Source: Amoeboradix gromovi (taxonomy: Eukaryota > Sanchytriomycota > Sanchytriomycetes > Sanchytriales > Sanchytriaceae). Taken from it: 12,610 nucleotides of DNA. The notes beneath the pieces were generated by a model, which worked only from the letters and a program-made list of their open reading frames with translations, made no database searches and was not told the origin of the DNA. Positions 7,150-12,610 of this stretch are shown piece after piece. The position numbers were made by a program, and so were the translations under genes. The first letter of the stretch is position 1; every line of letters starts with the position of its first letter. Location: NCBI GenBank assembly GCA_018985225.1, contig JADGIF010000258.1:1-12610 (forward strand), given 5' to 3'.

Positions 7150-8473
7150 ATGACTGGAATGAAGTTCAAAGTCAAAGACATCAACTTATGGGAATACGGA
7201 AGAAAGGAAATAGAAATTGCAGAGAATGAGATGCCTGGACTTATGGCAGTTCGAGTCAAATATGCTAAAGATCAGCCATTAAAGGGTGCTCGAATTGCTG
7301 GATGTTTGCACATGACAATCCAAACCGCTGTATTAATTGAAACATTAGTTGCATTAGGTGCCGAGGTTACTTGGTCATCATGTAACATTTATTCTACACA
7401 AGACCATGCCGCAGCTGCTATCGCTAAAACAGGGGTTCCTGTATTCGCATGGAAAGGCGAAACAGACGAGGAATACTTATGGTGTATTGAGCAATCTTTG
7501 TTATCGTTCAAGGATGGTAAGCCTTTAAACATGATTTTGGATGATGGCGGTGATTTAACTCATTTAGTTCACGACAAATATCCACAATTGATGAAGGACG
7601 TGCGCGGTATCTCTGAGGAAACGACGACGGGTGTTCATCATTTGTACAAGATGTTTAAGAAGGGTGAGTTAAGATGTCCAGCTATCAATGTCAATGATTC
7701 AGTAACTAAAAGCAAGTTCGATAACCTCTATGGATGTCGTGAATCTTTAATCGATGGAATAAAGAGGGCAACGGATGTCATGATTGCAGGCAAAACTTCT
7801 GTTGTTGCTGGATTTGGTGACGTAGGAAAAGGTTGCGCAATGGCATTAAGAGGTATGGGCTCTCGCGTTCTGATCTGTGAAATCGATCCTATTAATGCTT
7901 TGCAGGCTGCAATGGAGGGTTACAAAGTAACTACCATGGAAGAAGCATGCAAGGAAGCATCTATTGTTGTAACTACTACCGTACTTTTGCCTAATTTAGG
8001 GCTGCAGAGATATCATCACTGCCAAGCACTTTGAAGCACTTCAAGATGACTCAATCGTTTGCAACATTGGCCATTTTGATATTGAGATTGACGTGGCGTG
8101 GTTAAAAAAGAATGCAAAATCAGTATCTAACATTAAACCACAAGTCGATAGATATACTTTAAACAACGGTAAGCGTATTATATTATTAGCAGACGGCAGA
8201 TTAGTGAACTTGGGATGCGCTACTGGTCATCCTTCTTTTGTAATGTCCAACTCATTTTGCAATCAGGTTTTAGCTCAAATTGCATTATGGAACGCCAAAC
8301 CTGGTGAGTACGCCATCGGTGTGCATGTTCTACCAAAGTTGTTAGATGAAGAGGTGGCTAGATTGCATTTAGATAAGTTAGGAATGAAGTTGACTAAATT
8401 GACAGATGTGCAAGCAGAATATTTAGGAATTCCGCAACAAGGACCATACAAGCCAGATCATTACAGATATTAA
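7150..8473 (+). CDS. AHCY: S-adenosylhomocysteine hydrolase (adenosylhomocysteinase), two exons
   Basis: This NAD-dependent cytosolic enzyme reversibly splits S-adenosylhomocysteine into adenosine and homocysteine, relieving product inhibition of methyltransferases. The exons are 7150-7980 and 8000-8473, joined by removing 19 nt, and give 434 residues (human enzyme 432). Visible blocks are [10 protein letters not shown] (25-34), [13 protein letters not shown] (78-90), DDGGD (131-135), EETTTGVHH (156-164), [12 protein letters not shown] (184-195) with the NAD-linked Lys and Asp, the Rossmann loop GFGDVGKG (221-228), and the C-terminal PDHYRY. Unspliced, the frame breaks in the middle of VTTTGCRDIIT, one of the most conserved blocks. 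The ATG at 7150 gives the family's usual N-terminus; the frame extends to an earlier TTG at 7102 that has no support. The stop shares a base with AATAAA, and VAP converges from the other strand 37 bp away. Confidence 0.97.
7981..7999 (+). other. 19-nt spliceosomal intron in AHCY
   Basis: The sequence GTACTTTTGCCTAATTTAG starts with GT and ends with AG. A CTAAT branch-site-like motif ends four bases before the end of the intron. It lies between ACC (Thr277) and GGC (Gly278). Removal restores VTTTGCRDIIT, the invariant AHCY block; retention shifts the frame and reaches a stop after 18 codons. Confidence 0.93.
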
Positions 8474-8478
8474 ATAAA
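8473..8478 (+). terminator. AATAAA poly(A) signal overlapping the AHCY stop
   Basis: The first A of AATAAA is the last base of the TAA stop at 8471-8473. Confidence 0.65.
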
Positions 8479-8496
8479 TGATTAAACTAAATACAA

Positions 8497-8502
8497 TTTA
8501 TT
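8497..8502 (-). terminator. AATAAA poly(A) signal 8 nt after the VAP stop
   Basis: On the minus strand AATAAA begins nine bases past the TAA of VAP, inside the 37-bp gap shared with AHCY. The two transcripts therefore must overlap at their 3' ends unless cleavage is extremely close. Confidence 0.6.
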
Positions 8503-8510
8503 ATTTAGTA

Positions 8511-9333
8511 TTAAAACAACCACGAACCAACAAGGAAACTAAGCACCATTAATACGAGAACCATGCTCATTGGTATACCTTTTTGCTCTACTTGTTTATA
8601 TGATTTAGGGGTTTGTAATTTAGGAGATTTGGGACTAACAGGGCTTTTATTTTGATTAGCTAATTGCTGCTTGTAGTTCTCGAGTTGTAGCTGCAGATCT
8701 AGCACTAAGTTAGTTGTATATACGCTTGTCTTCGCTTATGTTGCCATCAGAATTCCTTTTAGTAGACTTTTCAGTTACAATTTTGGTAGGAGAATTTGAT
8801 TTTACTTCATTGGGAGCGTTGGCTCGAGAAACCACATTCGTAGATGGCTTCGCAACGGAAGAGGAGCCTGCAGTAGCTACGCTAGATGTTGTAGACACTG
8901 GAGTGACCAGGGAAATGGCTGGATTGGGTTTTATATTTTGGCTAGAAGGAGCAGTTGCTATTACAGCTGGATTCTTAGAGGATTGAGGAATTATCTCAGT
9001 AACTTGAGAAGGAGAGTTTTCCTCGTCTTTGAATTTGACTCGTAGTTTGTGCTCATGAGTAGCATTGTCATCCCATTGTTTGGATCTAGTAGACATTATT
9101 AAGAACTTATCCTTGGTACTAGAAGGAGGATGAAAGTCAATTTGAACATCTATACTACCTTTAGGAGCAATTTCACCATGGGCAGGTTTAACAGTATAGG
9201 ATTTAGGAGCAGTAGTTCTTATCTTGAACAAAACTATGGAATCATGAGGATTTGTAAGTGTTATGTTAGTTGCACATTCTACTGCAGAACTGCTAAATTC
9301 AAGATAATGTTCCTTCGAAATACTCAAGGACAT
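8511..9333 (-). CDS. SCS2: VAP/Scs2 family ER membrane protein (MSP domain), two exons
   Basis: VAP proteins sit in the ER membrane and recruit FFAT-motif proteins, linking the ER to other organelles in lipid transfer. Exons 9333-8724 and 8704-8511, joined by removing 19 nt, encode 267 residues. The MSP domain spans about 1-101 and contains TNITLTNP (22-29), FKIRTTAPKSYTVKP (36-50) and KFLIMS (76-81), the strand that in VAPA contacts FFAT peptides. A Ser/Thr/Pro/Ala-rich linker follows to about 200, then a short coiled coil (LDLQLQLENYKQQL, 205-218) and a C-terminal hydrophobic anchor (MSMVLVLMVLSFLVGSWLF, 249-267). Without the intron the protein would stop just before the coiled coil and lose its anchor. 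Size and order match Scs2 and VAPA (244-249 residues). The next gene upstream, SPT2, ends 104 bp away. Confidence 0.93.
8705..8723 (-). other. 19-nt spliceosomal intron in VAP
   Basis: Read on the minus strand, the intron is GTATATACAACTAACTTAG, with GT-AG ends and a perfect ACTAAC branch-site block four bases before the end. It splits a Leu codon (C|TG) after GAC AAG. Splicing joins the MSP-linker part to the coiled coil and membrane anchor. Confidence 0.9.
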
Positions 9334-9437
9334 ATTTTTGTTTTCAAGGGGTCAAATTATAGAGATTATATTTATGATACTAGCGAACTTAGATTCTTGA
9401 ACCAAATTATAGATGTCCTGAGAGCCATATGTTAATT
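9334..9437. promoter_or_regulatory. Intergenic spacer: SPT2 3' end and VAP promoter
   Basis: This AT-rich spacer of 104 bp holds the SPT2 3' UTR and the VAP 5' region. On the minus strand it contains an ATG that opens a 17-codon ORF (9428-9375 region) ahead of the VAP start, which could be a uORF if transcription begins that early. There is no clear TATA box. Confidence 0.35.
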
Positions 9438-9442
9438 TTATT
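9437..9442 (-). terminator. AATAAA poly(A) signal containing the SPT2 stop
   Basis: The TAA stop (9440-9438) lies wholly inside AATAAA on the minus strand. Confidence 0.65.
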
Positions 9443-10340
9443 TAATTGCATGGTCATTTCCTTCTTTGGCGCTTTTGCTGTCGCTCCAATTCTTCCTCTC
9501 GCTCATCCTCCTGTTTACCATATCTCTGACTTTATTAATAGTAGAATACCTGCGAATCTCTTCTCTTTTTATATCAGCAGCTGTAGCTTCCATATCGTCA
9601 TCGTCATAGTCATCATATTGATACCTTCGATTTCCAAATAATTCCTGTATTACATCACTGTAGTTGATTTCACCCTCCACCTCATCATGTTCTGCATATG
9701 GTCTCTTACTCAACTTTGCTCTATTTTCATTGCTAGTCGATAAACTAGTCTGATTACCGATCCTTTGTCCAGAAACAACAGGAGCAGTGATCCTGGAAGG
9801 CCTATCTTTAAATTTGTAGTTGGGTATCACTTTTGTTCTTTTATTCTTCGGTAAAATTTTCAAGTCATTTGAATTCTTGTTATTCGACTTTTGAAAATCT
9901 TGGACTTTTTCAACTTTTATTTCGTCATCACTGTAATACTCGTAATCCTCTTCATCGTCCAGTTTTGTAGACTTTCCAACTTTGGGTTCTGGAAGTAAGT
10001 TTCCTAATTCCAACTGTCTGATTAATTCTTTTTTGTTTACTGTACTTTGAATAATTGGTTTATCAACCTTCTTACCATTCAGTGCCGCCCATAACTGTTT
10101 ATCTGTATTGCTCACAGATTTTTTTTTAGCAGAGGGCCTTTTCTTCGTGTTTCTACTATCGAAGTCATCTAATAAATTATTTTTAACCTTCCTTGACGTT
10201 GCTTGTGGATGTCCTAGAATTCTATTCTTGGGGGTTAAAGCAGTCTTTGAGTTTTTAAAATTCTCGGTAGCAGGTTTACTTTGATTTAGAGGCGCGAAAA
10301 GATCTTTAAGTCCATTTTTTAAATTTTTCAGCTCGGACAT
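9438..10340 (-). CDS. SPT2: SPT2 histone H3-H4 chaperone-like chromatin protein
   Basis: SPT2 binds H3-H4 and maintains chromatin during transcription in the nucleus. This 300-residue intronless protein is Lys- and Asn-rich and largely disordered, as the family is. The family signature is at the C-terminus: YSDVIQELFGNRRYQY (227-242), DDYDDDDMEAT (243-253), and a charged helix ADIKREEIRRY (255-265). This order (aromatic and basic FG-R-Y patch, acidic run, DMEA, then a basic helix) is the H3-H4-binding region in SPT2 proteins. Upstream it has basic blocks such as TKKRPSAKKK (65-74) and a second acidic patch (128-139). It is slightly shorter than yeast Spt2 (333 residues). The ATG is the first in frame, and the 42-residue gene upstream ends 28 bp away. 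Confidence 0.85.
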   Translation of the reverse strand: MSELKNLKNGLKDLFAPLNQSKPATENFKNSKTALTPKNRILGHPQATSRKVKNNLLDDFDSRNTKKRPSAKKKSVSNTDKQLWAALNGKKVDKPIIQSTVNKKELIRQLELGNLLPEPKVGKSTKLDDEEDYEYYSDDEIKVEKVQDFQKSNNKNSNDLKILPKNKRTKVIPNYKFKDRPSRITAPVVSGQRIGNQTSLSTSNENRAKLSKRPYAEHDEVEGEINYSDVIQELFGNRRYQYDDYDDDDMEATAADIKREEIRRYSTINKVRDMVNRRMSERKNWSDSKSAKEGNDHAIK

Positions 10341-10367
10341 GAATGAATTTTAGAATGTTTTAAAATA

Positions 10368-10373
10368 TTTATT
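10368..10373 (-). terminator. AATAAA poly(A) signal containing the small-ORF stop
   Basis: The TAA stop (10371-10369) lies inside AATAAA on the minus strand, as in SPT2. This supports the small ORF as a separate gene. Confidence 0.6.
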
Positions 10374-10497
10374 TTAATATCTCGTATATCATAGAAGTAA
10401 TTGAAAAAACCAGGACACTTAGGCTTGCAACCCCCAACAATTTTGGGACGATGTTTTCTGGTTTGGTCGACAAAAGTCTTTTTACATCTTCTCTCAT
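10369..10497 (-). CDS. 42-residue protein with a C-terminal membrane segment (unidentified)
   Basis: A short ORF between NAF1 and SPT2 starts MREDVKRLLSTKPENIVPK and continues into a hydrophobic stretch (LLGVASLSVLVFSITSMIYEIL, positions 20-41) ending in Lys-stop. A charged head followed by one membrane span at the end is the design of tail-anchored micro-proteins, such as small TOM-complex, respiratory-chain or ER subunits. Tom5 ends in a similar hydrophobic-plus-Lys tail, but I cannot assign it. An in-frame TAA precedes the ATG directly, so the start is unambiguous. It fits the gap neatly (36 bp after the NAF1 stop, 28 bp before the SPT2 start) and carries AATAAA over its stop. A 69-codon frame on the same strand (10537-10328) runs into both neighbours and looks like a shadow. 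Confidence 0.6.
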   Translation of the reverse strand: MREDVKRLLSTKPENIVPKLLGVASLSVLVFSITSMIYEILK

Positions 10498-10533
10498 TTA
10501 TTTTGTGTTTCACTATTTCAAATAGTAAAAATA

Positions 10534-11232
10534 TCATTTATTAGTATACACAGGCAGTAGACCTGGAAGATGCATAAGAACTTGCTCCTTTGACTCCACA
10601 GAGTCAGACTCTGGAACTTCTAACTTCTTTTCCACTTCGATTGGCTCAAGGGAATCTTCTGTTACAGAATCCAATCTTTTGCTTACAATGCCTCTAGGCT
10701 TTTCCAAAATTTTAAAAAGATCCTCGTATTTAGATAAAAAAGATTCTTTCGTTATTTCTCCTTCTTCGGCAGCACTATCAGTAATTACTGATTCGCTATC
10801 ACTGTCAGTTTGTATGACGTTGAAATCCTCTTCTTCTTTCTGCTGCTCTTTTATTTCTAATTTATTCATTTTCGAAGACAGGGACTGAACTGCATACAGT
10901 ATTATATATTTTTTTGTTTGAACACTTTCTATCAAGGTCTTCCATGCCATCTCAGAGCAGTTCAATGACTTGACGCAGCAGTAGTTGACTGCATCATCAA
11001 AAGAGCCGTAAACGTCTATAACATGTCCTACAACGCTTCTATCTTCCATTACTACAATAGCATCTTCATATACCGAGTCGTTAAGCTCTCCTTTAATTGT
11101 AAATATATTGTTAATTATACTCTCCAGCGCTCCTAGCTTATCTAGTTGATCTGTAGGTAATATTGAACTAAGGAACTTTGATTGCTGTTCCATAAGTTCG
11201 AAATCGTTTTTAGTATCTTCCACATCTGACAT
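10534..11232 (-). CDS. NAF1: Naf1-like H/ACA ribonucleoprotein assembly factor
   Basis: Naf1 occupies the Gar1 position on nascent H/ACA RNPs during their assembly in the nucleus. The protein has 232 residues. A Gar1/Naf1 beta-barrel core spans about 33-122: LGALESIINN (33-42), then YEDAIVVMEDRSVVGHVIDV (55-74), YGSF (75-78) and a strand near YIILYAV. The order and the EDRxxxGxxxDxxG pattern fit Naf1, whose usual form is (E/S)DRxxxGxIxExFGPV. Here the Gly-Pro after the core Phe/Tyr is Gly-Ser. A Ser/Asp/Glu-rich tail follows (QTDSDSESVITDSAAEEGEI). The acidic MSDVED start is chosen; the frame also allows an ATG at 11298, adding 22 Arg/Leu/Tyr-rich residues. The tail is much shorter than in yeast Naf1 (492 residues). 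AATAAA directly precedes the TGA. An unrelated Gar1-fold protein is the main alternative. Confidence 0.68.
   Translation of the reverse strand: MSDVEDTKNDFELMEQQSKFLSSILPTDQLDKLGALESIINNIFTIKGELNDSVYEDAIVVMEDRSVVGHVIDVYGSFDDAVNYCCVKSLNCSEMAWKTLIESVQTKKYIILYAVQSLSSKMNKLEIKEQQKEEEDFNVIQTDSDSESVITDSAAEEGEITKESFLSKYEDLFKILEKPRGIVSKRLDSVTEDSLEPIEVEKKLEVPESDSVESKEQVLMHLPGLLPVYTNK
10537..10542 (-). terminator. AATAAA poly(A) signal abutting the NAF1 stop
   Basis: The last codons read AAT AAA TGA on the minus strand. Normal cleavage 10-30 nt downstream would fall in or before the 5' end of the 42-residue gene. Confidence 0.65.
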
Positions 11233-11377
11233 TCTTAAAAGTTTTATCCTTGAGCACAACTCCAGTAAATAATATCTGTGCCGCCTGAGATGATACATTT
11301 GCGTTAGTAAAAATCGCAGGACATTAAAGCAGTTATTAAAACTCTATTTACTAAAAAGTCAGAGCAATACTTCCATC

Positions 11378-12419
11378 TTACTTTAAGTATGGCACCAGTG
11401 AAAATACTTCTCCAATCTTAAAATGCTGTATTACAACATATTTAGTGATGCATTCCATAATGTACCATCGCAGCATCCCTTGCCTTACTTTTTGCCAATT
11501 TTTGGAGTTTGAGATATCGTTCAACATTGGACTATGCTCGAAGAACCTTCCGGTTTTGGTACTATTTATAAATTGGATAGCGTCAAAGTAGAAGTACACA
11601 TGATTCTGAAGATTAGTGAAATAATTTAGCTTTTCCTGGCAGTGTATATCTTTTGGAGTTAATTTAGAACTTACAAGCTGGGAGGATCCGAACAAATATG
11701 GCAAAATATAGTAGTCATCAACTCCCCATACACCGTGGCTACCTACTTTAATGAAAAATACCTGCAGGTTCCAAATTAAATGACACTATGATCTTACGGA
11801 CTAATTTTATATATCTGCCATATACAACTAGAATAAGCTGTCTTCCAAATTCCTTAGAAGAATTGTGTTTGTAGTGAATGCACAAGAAAGCTAGAAAATT
11901 TAATTCGTGGCCAGATCCAAAATCAAGCCGAAAACTACCAAAGGACTCATTGAAGTAGGAATTAGCCTCGACAGATAGAGGACCAATATCATAGATCAAG
12001 TTTCCAGAGTTTTCGGATATCCATGTATGAAATTTACGAACATTTGGATCCCCAAATCTTGTTGATGAAATTTTGTTATCTGACGTAAAGTTTTGAATTT
12101 CATTGTCTATGGCGTCTAACGCGCTGCTAAGATTCTCTATTTTTGAATCAACCTCGTTGGGTATGATTGTATCGGTTACAAGGTCCGTAAGTGAGAGTAA
12201 AGTTGTAAGTAAAAGTCCAAGACCTTTGCTTTTAATCCATATATCAACATCCTGAGGGGTTTCAATTTGCTTTGTTGGCATAGAGCTTCTACTAGGCAAA
12301 TTCCATTCATCTTTTATCTCGCCGTTATGCAAAAAATAGTTGTAGATCTCATCTGGTCGAAACATTGCTCCAATAATATAATTTATAAAATCTTTGGTAT
12401 CAGGTTTACAATAGACCAT
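11378..12419 (-). CDS. PTPA: PP2A phosphatase activator PTPA (Rrd family), two exons
   Basis: PTPA is a peptidyl-prolyl isomerase-like factor that brings the PP2A catalytic subunit into its active, metal-loaded form in the cytosol and nucleus. Exons 12419-11762 and 11742-11378, joined by removing 19 nt, encode 340 residues. Family blocks are IETPQDVDIWIKSKG (52-66), RFGDPNVRKFHTW (121-133), LDFGSGHELNFLAFL (165-179), LEPAGSHGVWGVDDY (216-230), LPYLFGSSQL (233-242), then KTGRFFEHSPMLNDIS and the C-terminal VIQHFKIG. The intron falls inside LEPAG-SHGVWG, part of the conserved peptide-binding region. About 48 residues before the PTPA core (KPDTKDFINYIIGAMFRPDE and onward) are not familiar. The start is the first ATG after the 112-bp spacer shared with Rac; a later ATG (Met47) would give a core-only protein. 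No AATAAA lies at this stop. Confidence 0.95.
11743..11761 (-). other. 19-nt spliceosomal intron in PTPA
   Basis: Read on the minus strand, the intron is GTATTTTTCATTAAAGTAG, with GT-AG ends and a TTAA block in the same place as CTAA in the other two. It splits a Gly codon (G|GT). Splicing restores the PTPA signature EPAGSHGVWG; the next possible acceptor, four bases later, would shift the frame. Confidence 0.93.
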
Positions 12420-12531
12420 TTGCAAACTCTATATCTCTGAGGTCTATTCGTAGCATTTCTAACAAGATAAACGATACAAATGGGCCGTGCTCCGTTTATA
12501 TGGCGTCTTGAAACATTATTTTTAGCGTATC
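12420..12531. promoter_or_regulatory. Divergent promoter between PTPA and Rac
   Basis: The 112 bp between two divergent ATGs must hold both promoters and both 5' UTRs. No certain TATA box is present. An AT run (acattatttttagcg) lies just before the Rac ATG. Confidence 0.45.
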
Positions 12532-12610
12532 ATGCAGGCTATAAAATGTGTGGTAGTTGGAGATGGAGCAGTTGGTAAAACTTGCTTACTGATTTCATAC
12601 ACGACGAATG
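12532..12610 (+). CDS. RAC1: Rac-type Rho GTPase, first 26 codons (runs off the window)
   Basis: The protein starts MQAIKCVVVGDGAVGKTCLL and ISYTTN follows, with the phosphate-binding P-loop GDGAVGKT (10-17). Rac is a membrane-anchored switch that controls actin and NADPH-oxidase or polarity pathways. Ala at position 3 (MQAIKC) is Rac-like, whereas Cdc42 has Thr. The next codon begins with G, compatible with the Ala of Rac (TTNAF) and not with the Lys of Cdc42 (TTNKF). The rest lies outside the window. The gene is divergent from PTPA. Confidence 0.9.
   Translation, partial: MQAIKCVVVGDGAVGKTCLLISYTTN

Noticed and set aside
9375-9428. Minus-strand 18-codon ORF (MALRTSIIWF...) between SPT2 and VAP as a gene or a targeting-peptide exon
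   Set aside because: It starts 10 bp after the SPT2 stop, no 19-nt intron joins it to VAP, and a mitochondrial presequence makes no sense on VAP; at most a uORF.
10328-10537. 69-codon minus-strand ORF between NAF1 and SPT2
   Set aside because: It overlaps the NAF1 stop and the SPT2 start, has no AATAAA at its stop, and reads as a Lys/His/Cys mixture; the 42-codon frame fits the gap better.
1-12610. CRISPR arrays, bacterial operon signals, rRNA or long terminal repeats
   Set aside because: No regularly spaced repeats or RNA-gene signatures were seen on reading; the genes, introns and poly(A) signals are eukaryotic.

Overview
The window looks like nuclear DNA of an early-diverging, fungus-like opisthokont with a compact AT-rich genome. 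The evidence is a fungal-style Are1/Are2 sterol acyltransferase, an SPT2 histone chaperone, a VAP/Scs2 ER protein, a Naf1-like protein, the PP2A activator PTPA and the start of a Rac GTPase. Genes are separated by as little as 28-150 bp. An EFCAB9-like EF-hand gene (a flagellar CatSper-channel subunit in animals) and a relic of a Fanzor/TnpB nuclease point to a flagellated lineage, for example a rozellid, aphelid or chytrid-like organism. That placement is inference. TAA, TAG and TGA are all used as stops, so the standard genetic code applies.

Layout, left to right. At 1-152 lies a possible gene end running in from the left. At 363-938 (+) is the EFCAB9-like gene. From 939 to 3720 is a gene-poor stretch holding a decayed Fanzor C-terminus (1617-1946, -) and possibly a second relic (2627-2971, -). 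At 3721-5079 (-) is the sterol O-acyltransferase and at 5204-5635 (-) a short E3-binding-domain protein. The stretch 5636-7149 has no recognisable gene and is richer in GC than the genes. At 7150-8473 (+) is S-adenosylhomocysteinase. A dense minus-strand run follows: VAP (8511-9333), SPT2 (9438-10340), a 42-residue membrane-tail protein (10369-10497), NAF1 (10534-11232) and PTPA (11378-12419). Rac starts at 12532 (+) and leaves the window.

Two genome-wide habits stand out. First, AHCY, VAP and PTPA are each broken by one intron, and all three introns are exactly 19 nt. They begin GTA(C/T) and end in one fused branch-site/acceptor block, YTAANKTAG. Removing 19 nt restores the conserved protein in every case. 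Second, eight of nine complete protein genes carry AATAAA at the stop codon: just before it, sharing bases with it, or within 10 nt after it. These features suggest strong selection for compactness, yet the two gene-poor stretches break that pattern. The genes are otherwise independent housekeeping genes, not a pathway or operon.
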